From Chloroflexota bacterium (GTDB lineage: Bacteria > Chloroflexota > Anaerolineae > Anaerolineales > Anaerolineaceae), in contig JAJXZS010000009.1 of assembly GCA_021779955.1 (NCBI GenBank), positions 1-46,410 of the forward strand: a DNA stretch of 46,410 nt, given 5' to 3'. The position numbers were made by a program, and so were the translations under genes. Positions 9,652-17,466 of this stretch are shown piece by piece. The notes beneath the pieces are model-generated. The model was not told where the DNA came from. It did no database searches and worked only from the letters and a program-made list of their open reading frames with translations. Each line of letters begins with the position of its first letter. The stretch's first letter is position 1.

Positions 9652-10440
9652 CTATAGCCCTCGATATGCTTCAATGACAGAATCAGGATCGCCAACCATT
9701 TCGATGACGCCCTTGTGAACCCATGCCGCACGTTGGCACATTTTTCCCATATCTGTCATGTTGTGTGAGACCAACACGATTGTTGATCCTTTATCTCGAA
9801 ACTCGGTCATTCGAGCATTGCATTTTTTTCGAAATTCTTCATCGCCTACGCTCAGAATTTCATCGACGAGTAATATGTCAGGCACATGTGCAGTTGCCAC
9901 CGCGAACCCCAACCTGGCATACATACCTGAAGAATATGTCCGGATAGGAGCATCGATGAAAGGCCAGAGTTCTGCAAAATCGACTATCTGGTCAAAACAG
10001 GCTTCCATCTCTTTCCGGTTGTACCCCAACAAGGCGCCGTTCAAGAAAACATTTTCCTTACCCGAAAGCTCTGGATGGAATCCGGCTCCAAGTTCGAGTA
10101 ACGGAGCAACTCTTCCGAAAATCACGGTCCGGCCTTTTGTAGGCCGCAGCACCCTGGAGATCACCTTGAGAAGCGTGCTCTTCCCGGCACCGTTTTTTCC
10201 AATAAGGCCAAATACCTCCCCTCGATATACGCTCAGGTCAATATCGTGGAGTGCCCAAAAAGTGTTGTACCGTATTTTCCGTTGTAAGAATCGGATCGCA
10301 TACTCCTTGAATGTCCCGATCCGTTCCTCTGGGATACGATATTGGACGCTGACCTTCTCAAGTCGAATAATCTCTTCCTGGGCAGTCGACGAATCGCGTT
10401 TCTCTGACAATATGGACTCAGACACGGTATGCAAACTCAT
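9652..10440 (-). CDS. wzt: Polysaccharide ABC exporter, ATP-binding subunit (short Wzt type)
   Basis: This is the ATPase half of an ABC-2-type polysaccharide exporter. Walker A GKNGAGKST, the signature YSSGMYARLGFA and Walker B ILLVDEILSVGDEEF are present, and the EILSVGDEEF form is typical of Wzt/TagH/KpsT proteins. The frame opens upstream at 10470, but the ATG at 10440 (MSLHTVSES) gives a normal start and a smaller overlap with wzm. At 262 residues it lacks the C-terminal carbohydrate-binding domain of long Wzt proteins, so it is unlikely to recognise a terminal sugar modification itself. It lies between wzm and rfbC, and its substrate is probably a rhamnose-containing glycan. Confidence 0.9.
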   Translation of the reverse strand: MSLHTVSESILSEKRDSSTAQEEIIRLEKVSVQYRIPEERIGTFKEYAIRFLQRKIRYNTFWALHDIDLSVYRGEVFGLIGKNGAGKSTLLKVISRVLRPTKGRTVIFGRVAPLLELGAGFHPELSGKENVFLNGALLGYNRKEMEACFDQIVDFAELWPFIDAPIRTYSSGMYARLGFAVATAHVPDILLVDEILSVGDEEFRKKCNARMTEFRDKGSTIVLVSHNMTDMGKMCQRAAWVHKGVIEMVGDPDSVIEAYRGL

Positions 10441-11257
10441 CAGATTTGGATGTAAAGAACAGCCAGCCAATTACCAGGACGGCAATGCTGACGACAGCCG
10501 CCGGCCATATCTCATTGAGGGTAGGTATACGTCCATCGTAAATGGGCAACCTGAAGAGACGAACGAGCTGGTACATCGGATTCAGGTGATACAAGAGGTT
10601 GAATTGCGGAGGAATAATATTTTCAGGATAGATAATCGGTGAAAGATACATCCAGGCAATCAGGATGATCTGGTACATTTCTGCCACATCTGGAAAGTAG
10701 ACAGCCAGGGTCGACAAAATCAAGCCGATACCGAGCGCAAATGCGGCCAGGAAAATCATTGATACCGGAAGAAAGGCGATGGCAGGTGTGATCGGGCTCT
10801 TGATGAAAAGCATCACAGCGATCAAAGGGACGATTGAAAGCGACAAATTCACAAGCGCAGTCAGCACGGCAGATATGGCAAATGAAGTTCGCGGTACATA
10901 GATGCGCTGAATGAGGTTGCCGCCCCAAACGATCCCGCTCATAGCGGCGCTGGTGCTTTGAGAAAAAAAGTTCCACGCGACCAAACCGCTCAACACGTAA
11001 GCCGGGTAGTTCGGCACCATTTTGAACAATTGTGAAAAGACAAGACTCATCACAATCATCATGCCCAGCGGATTGAGCATCGTCCATGCGACGCCCAGGA
11101 AAGAGCGCTTGTACCTTGCCAGAATATCGCGCCGGGTGAGCTGGAAGATTAGATACTTATAGCGCTTGATTTCTCGTATCTCTTCAAGCGCTGGCACCTT
11201 CTGGGTTGCTGAATCAAAATAAGGACGTAAAGTCATCAGTTTGTCGGTATGGGTCAT
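10418..11257 (-). CDS. wzm: Polysaccharide ABC exporter, membrane subunit (Wzm type)
   Basis: This 279-residue protein belongs to the ABC-2 membrane family. It has a cytoplasmic N-terminal amphipathic region (RRDILARYKRSFLGVAWTMLNPL, a Wzm/KpsM/TagG hallmark) and about six hydrophobic segments. With wzt it should export an undecaprenyl-linked glycan across the membrane. It is the first gene of the wzm-wzt-rfbCBAD operon and overlaps wzt. ATG 11257 is the longest start; a second ATG at 11236 (MTLRPYF) would leave a more normal leader after the -10-like box at 11268-11273, and no clear ribosome binding site separates the two. Confidence 0.9.
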   Translation of the reverse strand: MTHTDKLMTLRPYFDSATQKVPALEEIREIKRYKYLIFQLTRRDILARYKRSFLGVAWTMLNPLGMMIVMSLVFSQLFKMVPNYPAYVLSGLVAWNFFSQSTSAAMSGIVWGGNLIQRIYVPRTSFAISAVLTALVNLSLSIVPLIAVMLFIKSPITPAIAFLPVSMIFLAAFALGIGLILSTLAVYFPDVAEMYQIILIAWMYLSPIIYPENIIPPQFNLLYHLNPMYQLVRLFRLPIYDGRIPTLNEIWPAAVVSIAVLVIGWLFFTSKSDEFAYRV

Positions 11258-11267
11258 GCTGGTATCA

Positions 11268-11275
11268 ATTATAAT
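11268..11275. promoter_or_regulatory. Symmetrical -10 element between divergent glycan operons
   Basis: The 8-base palindrome ATTATAAT contains TATAAT on both strands, between wzm (minus) and the first glycosyltransferase (plus). On the minus strand TTGAAA lies 15 bases upstream; on the plus strand no good -35 is seen. If used in both directions the two divergent operons would compete for one core promoter. Confidence 0.4.
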
Positions 11276-11327
11276 ACAGCCAGAGTCTTTTCAAAGTTAC
11301 GACAGTGAAGGATCTGAATGCAGGCTT

Positions 11328-12338
11328 ATGTGTTCTCAAGCTGAACCACCAAATGCCGGGGGAAATCCATTTTTCTCGATCATCATACTTTGCTGGAATA
11401 GTGACCGATTTTTAGCCGATTGCTTGAGCGCTCTATCGTTTCAAACCGAAAAAGACTTCGAGGTGCTGGTGCTCGACAACGGTTCGAGGCAACCTGTTTC
11501 TCCAACCAAGGATGATAACATCAAAACCCTGGATATTCACTGGCTCCGTTCCGAAGAGAATCTCGGCTTCGCGGCCGGAAATAATTATGCCGGCAAAAGC
11601 GCCCGCGGTGAATACCTTGCCCTCTTGAACGCCGACGCGTTTCCTGCGCCCGATTGGCTCGAGCAGGTTCGCCGCGGCATCGAGAAATACCCAGATTGCT
11701 TCTTTGCCTCCAGGCTCATCATGGCCGACCACCCCGACCGGTACGATGGAATTGGAGATGTATATCACGCGAGCGGTCTTGCCTGGCGCAATGCGTACAA
11801 CTCGCCGGTTTTGGAAAAAGAATCCGACCACGAAGTGTTCAGCGCATGCGCAGCCGCCGCAATTTACCCCAGGGCCGCTTTTGACAAGGTAGACGGCTTC
11901 GATGAAGCTTTTTTTGCGTACATCGAAGACGTCGATCTCGGTTTCAGGCTGAGATTGGCCGGGTACCGCTGCATCTACCTTTCGAGGGCCACGGTCAAGC
12001 ATGTGGGGTCGGCGAGTACCGGACTCAAGAGCGAATTCTCAGTCTATTATGGCTTACGGAATTCGGTTTGGGCATTCGTCAAAGATATGCCCGGTTTTTG
12101 GGTCTGGCTTCTGGCCCCGGCGCACATTCTCGCCAATCTTCTCCAGATCTTCATGGGCGTGATCCATCATCGAGGGCGGGTAACCCTGCGGGCAAAGGTC
12201 GATGCGGTCAAAGGTCTGCCGAAGGTGATCAAGAAGCGAAAGGCCGTGCAGGCTTCAAGGATCGCTGCGATCCCTGCTGTCCTCAAAGCAATGGACTGGA
12301 ATCCCTTTTCGCCGGTGATCAAATGGCTGCAGAGATGA
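11328..12338 (+). CDS. GT2 family glycosyltransferase
   Basis: A GT-A fold glycosyltransferase family 2 protein of 336 residues. It opens with FFSIIILCWNSDRFLADCLSAL, followed by the nucleotide-binding LVLDNGS, NLGFAAGNN and the metal-binding LLNADAFP (DxD region), then FAYIEDVDLGFRLR with the acidic ED motif typical of rhamnosyl- and related transferases. The C-terminus is hydrophobic and basic, so it may sit at the membrane. The frame opens at 11241, inside the divergent wzm gene. I prefer ATG 11328, just before the conserved domain and after the possible -10 box. It overlaps the next transferase by four bases. The acceptor and donor cannot be read from sequence. Confidence 0.88.
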   Translation: MCSQAEPPNAGGNPFFSIIILCWNSDRFLADCLSALSFQTEKDFEVLVLDNGSRQPVSPTKDDNIKTLDIHWLRSEENLGFAAGNNYAGKSARGEYLALLNADAFPAPDWLEQVRRGIEKYPDCFFASRLIMADHPDRYDGIGDVYHASGLAWRNAYNSPVLEKESDHEVFSACAAAAIYPRAAFDKVDGFDEAFFAYIEDVDLGFRLRLAGYRCIYLSRATVKHVGSASTGLKSEFSVYYGLRNSVWAFVKDMPGFWVWLLAPAHILANLLQIFMGVIHHRGRVTLRAKVDAVKGLPKVIKKRKAVQASRIAAIPAVLKAMDWNPFSPVIKWLQR

Positions 12339-13240
12339 TTCCCTCCGAAGTAGACGTTTCCATCTGCATCCTTGGCTTGAATGCAGGTTCCTACCTTCAA
12401 GATTGCCTGGCGTCGATCTATGCAAGTGGGATCACCTCGACTTTCGAGATCATTTATGCCGACAATCATTCCTCGGACGACAGCGTTGCACTCACCAGGG
12501 CGAACCACCCGGACGTGAAGATCTTCGAACATGAGCAAAACCTTGGCTACGCCAGGGGCTATAACCCTGCGATCCGCCAGGCGCGGGGGAGATACGTTTT
12601 GCTGCTCAATCCGGATACGCTTGTGCCTCAAGGAAGCATTCAGACATTGGCGGACTACCTCGACCAGCATCCCCAGACCGGAATCGTAGGGCCCAAAGTA
12701 CTCAACGCAGACGGCACATTCCAGGCACAGTGCAAGCGCGGCGAAGCCCGTCCGTGGGAAGTCATCTGCTATTTCTCGGGTCTCTCGCGCCTTTACCCGC
12801 ACGACCCCCGGTTTTCCGGCTACCTTCAGGGACACCTCAGTGAAGATGAAACGAACGATGTGCCGGCCATCTCAGGTTCGTGCATGATGATTCGCAGAGA
12901 AGTGATCGAGAAGACCGGACTGCTCGACGAGGCGTTTTTTGCCTACCAGGAGGATACGGATTATTGTGTGCGTGCAAGGAAGGCGGGTTGGAAAGTGACC
13001 TACCTGCCGGCAGCTCAAATCACGCATTATGGCGGCAAGGGCGGAGCAAAAGAGCAGCCTTATAAGGCCATCTATGAATGGCACCACTCCTACATGATCT
13101 ATTATCGCAAGCACCTGGCACACGACTATTTCTTCCTGCTGAACTGGTTCTTTTATTTTCTGATGGGGCTGAAGCTTGCCTATTCGCTGCTCCTCAACAC
13201 TTTCAGAATCGAGAAACATCCCGGCCCAAAGCGGGCATGA
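12335..13240 (+). CDS. GT2 family glycosyltransferase, probable rhamnosyltransferase
   Basis: A second GT2 protein, 301 residues from the ATG that overlaps the previous stop as ATGA (an alternative ATG at 12323 adds four residues). Motifs: VSICILGLNAGSYLQDCL, IYADNHSSDDS, NLGYARGYNPAI, LLLNPDTLVP and FFAYQEDTDYCVRARKAGW. The last part of the protein holds a strongly hydrophobic segment (FFLLNWFFYFLMGLKLAYSL). The pattern resembles WbbL-type rhamnosyltransferases, and the adjacent dTDP-rhamnose operon fits that, but the donor is inferred. It likely extends the same lipid-linked glycan as its upstream partner at the inner face of the membrane. Confidence 0.85.
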   Translation: MIPSEVDVSICILGLNAGSYLQDCLASIYASGITSTFEIIYADNHSSDDSVALTRANHPDVKIFEHEQNLGYARGYNPAIRQARGRYVLLLNPDTLVPQGSIQTLADYLDQHPQTGIVGPKVLNADGTFQAQCKRGEARPWEVICYFSGLSRLYPHDPRFSGYLQGHLSEDETNDVPAISGSCMMIRREVIEKTGLLDEAFFAYQEDTDYCVRARKAGWKVTYLPAAQITHYGGKGGAKEQPYKAIYEWHHSYMIYYRKHLAHDYFFLLNWFFYFLMGLKLAYSLLLNTFRIEKHPGPKRA

Positions 13241-13381
13241 GATTCTCCGGCCGAGACTGACAATTTCCTGATCTTATAGACCATCATTTCCGATAGAATT
13301 AGCATATGATTTAAGTATGACGCTGCGGCGGCGAATGGATTCTACATTCGGATCCCTGACCGCTGGTTGTGCCGAGGATGA

Positions 13382-14416
13382 ATGGCTAAGGAACTCTTCC
13401 CGTCTAAAGAACGTAAAAAGATCTGGCAAAGGCTGGGCGTGGTTGTCATTCTTGGGCTTGCCATCTACCTGATCCTTCCCCAAATTACCGTTCTGACTAA
13501 TTCGCTGCAGATCGTCGAAGCAATGCTCTTCTGGGCGGTCATTCTGGCGTTTATTGCGCAGGTCTTGAGCTATTTCGGCAGCGGCTACCTGCTGCAAAAG
13601 ACGCTCGCCATCGCCCAGGAGGGCGTCTCCCTGGTGCGCAGCACGCTGATCGTTCTGGGAGCAGCCAGCATTTCGATCGTGGCAGGAGGGTTGGTGGGGA
13701 GCTCAGCGGCCATCTATCATTGGACCCGCGGCGAAGGTGAAGACGTCGAAGGCGCCACGCTGGCGAGCCTCTTGCCCTCCCTGTTCAACGATTTTATCCT
13801 GGTCCTGTTTTCGATCATCGGATTGACTTACCTGCTTGCCATCCGCCACCTGGACAAGGCTCAGGTAATCGGGTTCAGCATCATTCTCGCGATCCTGGCA
13901 ATGATATTTTTGATTGCCGTCCTCGCAATGCGTTATCGCGACCGAACCGTGGCAATCTTCGACCGGATCGAGCTTTTGATCGGACGCCTGCTCCGGCGCA
14001 AGGTGGATATCAGCAACGTTCGCAAAGAGGTGGACAATCTGTTCGATGCCTGGGAAATCCTGTGGCATAGCGGGTGGCATTTGCTTGCTCTGGGAGCCTT
14101 TTTGAATGTTGCTTTCGATATGCTCACGCTTTACTTTATGTTCGTGGCATCCGGCCATATCGTGGGCTTTGGAGTATTGATTGCCGGGTACGGACTGCCG
14201 ATCCTCCTCGGCAAGATTGCTTTCATCCTGCCGAGCGGGCTGGGAGTGGTGGAAACCAGTATGGCTGCGCTCTATACCGGTCTGGGCGTGCCGGGAGCTG
14301 TCGCAGTAGTGGTGGTGCTTGGCTACCGGTTGATCTCTTTCTGGATCCCGAGCATCTCGGGGTTCCCCATAGCAGCATACCTGCAAGGCAGAAAGGTAAA
14401 CAGACCGGGGAAATAG
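13382..14416 (+). CDS. Flippase-like / lysylphosphatidylglycerol synthase-type membrane protein
   Basis: A 344-residue polytopic protein with about eight hydrophobic segments, of the UPF0104/LPG_synthase_TM family (the flippase-like domain also seen in MprF and AglD). Visible family features are the LSYFGSGYLLQKTL region, the GGLVGSSAAIYHW loop and the C-terminal LPSGLGVVETSMAALY stretch, which matches the conserved 'PGGLGVxE' signature. It has no catalytic aminoacyl-transferase domain, so it is not a full MprF. Next to glycosyltransferases such proteins are thought to help lipid-linked sugar translocation, but its role here is inferred. A GAGG sequence lies just before ATG 13382. It is 141 bases from the previous gene. 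Confidence 0.8.
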   Translation: MAKELFPSKERKKIWQRLGVVVILGLAIYLILPQITVLTNSLQIVEAMLFWAVILAFIAQVLSYFGSGYLLQKTLAIAQEGVSLVRSTLIVLGAASISIVAGGLVGSSAAIYHWTRGEGEDVEGATLASLLPSLFNDFILVLFSIIGLTYLLAIRHLDKAQVIGFSIILAILAMIFLIAVLAMRYRDRTVAIFDRIELLIGRLLRRKVDISNVRKEVDNLFDAWEILWHSGWHLLALGAFLNVAFDMLTLYFMFVASGHIVGFGVLIAGYGLPILLGKIAFILPSGLGVVETSMAALYTGLGVPGAVAVVVVLGYRLISFWIPSISGFPIAAYLQGRKVNRPGK

Positions 14417-14440
14417 GTAACCCAAGCCAGGCAAGAGCGA

Positions 14441-14478
14441 GAACCGAGAGTCGAGAGCCGAACCGAGAATCGAGAGCC
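14441..14478 (+). repeat. Tandem 19-base direct repeat
   Basis: Two abutting copies of GAACCGAGARTCGAGAGCC (14441-14459 and 14460-14478) differ at one base. Each unit is itself built from GAG/CGAG words, suggesting slippage-generated low-complexity DNA. There are only two copies and no spacers, so this is not a CRISPR. Confidence 0.85.
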
Positions 14479-14588
14479 GTGAAAGAGCAGGCACTCAGGG
14501 GTCAGTAACGGGTAATGAGGAAAAGCTGGCGATTTCCGAGGAGCAAGAACCGGGAGCGCGAGTTGCGAGAAGGCGAAGATCAGGGGGA

Positions 14589-14609
14589 TTCGATATTCGA
14601 TATTCGAAA
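14589..14609 (+). repeat. TTCGATA short tandem repeat
   Basis: TTCGATA followed by a second TTCGATA and then TTCGAAAA gives a seven-base unit repeated about two and a half times, with internal near-palindromes. It lies 70 bases upstream of the lacI -35 box. No function is evident. Confidence 0.55.
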
Positions 14610-14682
14610 ATAGAACTCGAAAAAACGAATCCAGAACGGTACCGGCCAGCAGAATTTCATTAAAATTCGCTAAATTTGACGC

Positions 14683-14711
14683 TTGACATCGTACGTCAAT
14701 CGGCGTATTCT
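14683..14711 (+). promoter_or_regulatory. Sigma-70-type promoter of the lacI-family gene
   Basis: A consensus TTGACA at 14683-14688, a 17-base spacer and TATTCT at 14706-14711 form a near-ideal promoter. The expected transcription start is near 14718, exactly where the palindromic operator begins, so a bound repressor would block initiation. Confidence 0.8.
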
Positions 14712-14717
14712 ATAGGT

Positions 14718-14737
14718 GAACGTTCGCGCGAACGTTC
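14718..14737 (+). promoter_or_regulatory. Palindromic operator for the LacI-type regulator
   Basis: A perfect 20-base inverted repeat with arms GAACGTTCGC and GCGAACGTTC. Each GAACGTTC is also a palindrome with the central CG typical of LacI-family operators, so two overlapping sites about 12 bases apart may be present. It lies at the predicted transcription start and 27 bases before the regulator gene, indicating autoregulation. Confidence 0.8.
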
Positions 14738-14763
14738 GCCCAATCTTGTAGACGGAGTCCCAT

Positions 14764-15816
14764 ATGCTCAAACGCGTAACGCTCAAAGAAGTTGCAGCGA
14801 GAGCGTCGGTCAGTTACCAGACCGTCTCCAAGGTCATTAATCATAAATCCCACGTAACCGGAGAGACCGAAGAGCGCATCTATGCCGCCATCCGCGAACT
14901 GGGGTACACCCCCAGCTACACGGCGCGCAGCTTGCGTTCGCAGCGCAGCAACACCATTGGCTACTCGTGGCAGCCTTCTCCCCCCGACCAGGCCAACCCG
15001 ATCCTGGACGAATTTCTGCAGAGCATGTTCAGAACTGCTGAAACGTGCGGCTACTACCTGCTGTGCTTTCCTTATCATGGAGAAGTCTCGCGCCAGCTTG
15101 ACACCTACCGTGATCTGATCGATACCGGCAGAGTCGATGGTTTCGTGCTCTCCGTGGTCAACTACGGCGATCCCTGCGTCAATTACCTGCTCAAACGAAA
15201 ATTTCCCTTCGTGGCCTTCGGTCACCTGGATGACCTGCAAACCTTCCCGTACATCGATGTCGACGGCGGATTGGGTTTGCATATGGCTGTCGATCACCTG
15301 CTTTCGCTCGGGCATCGCAAGATTGCTGCCCTGGCCTGGCCTGAAGATTCGCGCGTTGGCAATAACCGCATGGATGGATATTTTAATGCCATGCATGAAG
15401 CCGGCATCGAAGTACAGCCGGAATGGGTTCAACGAGGAGTAGGCAGCTACGAAGTTGGATTCAATTCCACGCTGAGACTTCTTGCCATGCCTGAAAAGAT
15501 CCGTCCAACCGGCATCGTCGCGATGAACGACCTCATGGCGATCGGAGCGATGGCCGCCATCCGGCAATTGGGATTGTTCCCCGGAAAAGATATTGGCGTA
15601 ACGGGCTTCGATGACGCTCCCACGGCCCGCTATTTGAATCCCCCCATGACGAGTCTACGTCAGCCGGTTTCTTCGATCGGTCAAAACTTGATGCAAAGAT
15701 TAATCACCTACCTGGAAACGGGTGTATATCCAGAGCCGGTTGGCGAGCTGGTTGCCCCTCAACTGGTCATTCGAGCATCTACAACAGGGGTCGAAACCGG
15801 TGAACTGAGCAACTAG
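14764..15816 (+). CDS. LacI family transcriptional regulator
   Basis: A 350-residue repressor-type protein. The N-terminal helix-turn-helix (VTLKEVAARASVSYQTVSKVIN, residues 5-26) and hinge helix are followed by a periplasmic-binding-protein-like sugar-sensing domain. Late conserved motifs include GIVAMNDLMAIGAMAAIRQLG and the VTGFDDAPTARYLNPPMTSLRQP segment common to this family. A GGAG ribosome binding site precedes ATG 14764. It heads a plus-strand locus for sugar uptake and phosphorolysis and very probably controls it; the effector is likely the imported oligosaccharide or a breakdown product, which is inference. No second copy of the operator was noticed elsewhere in the window, so downstream genes would be controlled through read-through from this promoter. 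Confidence 0.93.
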   Translation: MLKRVTLKEVAARASVSYQTVSKVINHKSHVTGETEERIYAAIRELGYTPSYTARSLRSQRSNTIGYSWQPSPPDQANPILDEFLQSMFRTAETCGYYLLCFPYHGEVSRQLDTYRDLIDTGRVDGFVLSVVNYGDPCVNYLLKRKFPFVAFGHLDDLQTFPYIDVDGGLGLHMAVDHLLSLGHRKIAALAWPEDSRVGNNRMDGYFNAMHEAGIEVQPEWVQRGVGSYEVGFNSTLRLLAMPEKIRPTGIVAMNDLMAIGAMAAIRQLGLFPGKDIGVTGFDDAPTARYLNPPMTSLRQPVSSIGQNLMQRLITYLETGVYPEPVGELVAPQLVIRASTTGVETGELSN

Positions 15817-15875
15817 AAAGGAGAGAGTCACAAATAACACTCAAATGATTCATGCCATTCGTACTTTAAAAGAAT

Positions 15876-15935
15876 GGAGTCACCTTCTCCGGCAAGAGTA
15901 AACAGGTGACTCCAACCGCAGGGTATTCTCCCTGC
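15876..15935 (+). promoter_or_regulatory. Two consecutive RNA hairpins in the leader of the sugar-binding protein gene
   Basis: The first stem pairs GGAGTCACC (15876-15884) with GGTGACTCC (15905-15913), nine perfect pairs around a 20-base loop. The second pairs GCAGGG (15918-15923) with CCCTGC (15930-15935) around TATTCT. Neither has a proper U tract. They could be an attenuator, a processing or stabilising element, or the 5' leader of the binding-protein gene 62 bases downstream. Confidence 0.55.
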
Positions 15936-15996
15936 ATTCGTTAGTATAACATAGCGCAAAACCAGTTCGTTCGAAAAAGAATCAGGAGAAGAAACG

Positions 15997-17328
15997 ATGA
16001 AAAAGATTTTTGCATTGCTGACCTTCTTGGTTGCCCTATCCATGCTCATCGCAGCATGTGGCCCTGCAGCCACCACTGCAGCACCGACCACAGAAGCTCC
16101 CACGCAGCCCCCTGCAACAACCGAAGCCCCTGCTCCGGTAGCCGAGAAAAGCACATGCCCATTGCAGGTCGAGCCAGGCGCGACGATCACATTCTCCGGG
16201 TGGGGTGATGAATCCGAACAGAAGGTGTACCGCGACACGATCGAGCGGTTCAAATCGATTTGCCCGGATGTCACAGTCAATTACGTGCCCGTTCCGAGCG
16301 ATTTCCAGACCAAACTAAAGGCGCAAATGGCCGGCGGCACTGCTCCCGACGTTTTCTATGTCGATGACCAGTTGATGACCGCTTTTGCACCCTCCGGTCA
16401 ACTGCTTGCCCTTGACGACATGATGTCGCAGGCCGGAGTATCTCGAAGCGATTTCATTTCCGCCCTGATACCTATCTACACCCTGAACAACGTAACTTAC
16501 GCGCTGCCCAAAGATTGGGGAACTCTTGGCCTGATCTACCTGCCCGAAGCTTTCGCAGATGCCGGGATCGCTGAACCGACTGCCGATTGGACCTGGGAAG
16601 ATATGCGCACCGCAGCCAAGACCATTGCAGACAAAGGCACTTACGGCGGGTTCTGCATGGGCGCCGATTGGGCCCGTTTCTCGCCCTTTGCCACTTCAAA
16701 CGGTGGGGCGTATGCATCTTCAGACTACAAGACCGCCACGCTGGATACCCCGGCTGTAAAGACCATGGCCACCTTCGTCGCTGACATGTTCAAAGAAAAG
16801 AGCCTCGTCCGCCCCGCAGATGTCAGCGCAGGCTGGTGCGGTGAAGCAATCGGCAAGAAGCTTGTTGCCATGACAACCGAAGGCGGATGGATGGTCAACT
16901 TCATGAAGACCACGTATCCGGATGTCAAGTGGAAAGCCATCGAGATCCCTGCCGGCCCGGTTACCCGCGCCGATGTGATCTTCGTCAACGGGCTGGGCAT
17001 CAATGCCGCCACCAAGTACCCCCTGGCTTCTGCCGCCTTCCTCTTCTATACCACCGGTGAGGTGAATCAAGCCGCCATCGTTGCCACGGGCTTTGCCTAC
17101 AGCACTCACCCGTCTCAGGCAGACCTGATCATCGACCCGAACGACAAAGCCATTGCCCAGGGCGGTCTCCTGCCCGACACCATCGTGGCCTACTGGGGGC
17201 CGTACACCGGTAAAGTGAACGATTCGGTATCCAAAGCCCTCGACCGCATCTTCCTCGGCGATCAGACTGTAGACGAAGCATTTGCACAGGCTCAACAAGA
17301 AGCACAAGCTGCTCTAAACGGTCAATAG
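15997..17328 (+). CDS. ABC transporter sugar-binding lipoprotein (SBP family 1)
   Basis: A 443-residue extracellular solute-binding protein of the carbohydrate family (SBP_bac_1). It has a lipoprotein signal with lipobox LIAAC and lipidated Cys21, then a Thr/Ala/Pro-rich linker to about residue 50 that tethers the domain to the membrane. The binding domain contains typical stretches such as ITFSGWGDESEQKVYRDTIERF, LKAQMAGGTAPDVFYVDD, YALPKDWGTLGLIY and WMVNFMKTTYPDVKWKAIEIP. A strong AGGAGAAG ribosome binding site precedes ATG 15997. It feeds the two permeases downstream, separated by a hairpin. The sugar is not determined; the adjacent GH130 and GH65 phosphorylases point to a short oligosaccharide. 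Confidence 0.93.
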   Translation: MKKIFALLTFLVALSMLIAACGPAATTAAPTTEAPTQPPATTEAPAPVAEKSTCPLQVEPGATITFSGWGDESEQKVYRDTIERFKSICPDVTVNYVPVPSDFQTKLKAQMAGGTAPDVFYVDDQLMTAFAPSGQLLALDDMMSQAGVSRSDFISALIPIYTLNNVTYALPKDWGTLGLIYLPEAFADAGIAEPTADWTWEDMRTAAKTIADKGTYGGFCMGADWARFSPFATSNGGAYASSDYKTATLDTPAVKTMATFVADMFKEKSLVRPADVSAGWCGEAIGKKLVAMTTEGGWMVNFMKTTYPDVKWKAIEIPAGPVTRADVIFVNGLGINAATKYPLASAAFLFYTTGEVNQAAIVATGFAYSTHPSQADLIIDPNDKAIAQGGLLPDTIVAYWGPYTGKVNDSVSKALDRIFLGDQTVDEAFAQAQQEAQAALNGQ

Positions 17329-17385
17329 ACATTGGCCTTCTCTCCTTTTTAGACCGCAGCCTCACTGAACTCCACCCCTGATGGG

Positions 17386-17422
17386 ACCTGGGTTCTCCGA
17401 CCTCTGGTTGGGGAACCCAGGT
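17386..17422 (+). promoter_or_regulatory. Intercistronic hairpin between binding protein and permease genes
   Basis: ACCTGGGTT (17386-17394) pairs perfectly with AACCCAGGT (17414-17422). There is no U tract after it. Hairpins in this place in sugar ABC operons usually stabilise the upstream message, giving more binding protein than permease; that role is inferred here. Confidence 0.6.
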
Positions 17423-17466
17423 GAGAGCAGACCGTTCATCCTCCGCAAGTCCGATCGAGGTACAGA

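Larger units (their letters stand above)
14417..14682 (+). other. Gene-free stretch with purine-rich degenerate repeats
   Basis: No gene is supported between the flippase-like gene and the lacI promoter. The stretch is rich in GAGA/CGAG words and holds a 19-base tandem repeat (listed separately), a looser continuation near 14540-14575 and a TTCGATA-type repeat at 14589-14609. No terminator with a U tract was found. Confidence 0.6.

Noticed and set aside
14441-14478. Possible CRISPR repeat
   Set aside because: Only two copies, directly abutting, without spacers, of low complexity, and no cas genes in the window.
13703-14494. A 263-codon minus-strand frame opposite the flippase-like gene
   Set aside because: Composition dominated by Gln, Asp and His is the complement of membrane-protein codons; no motif supports it.
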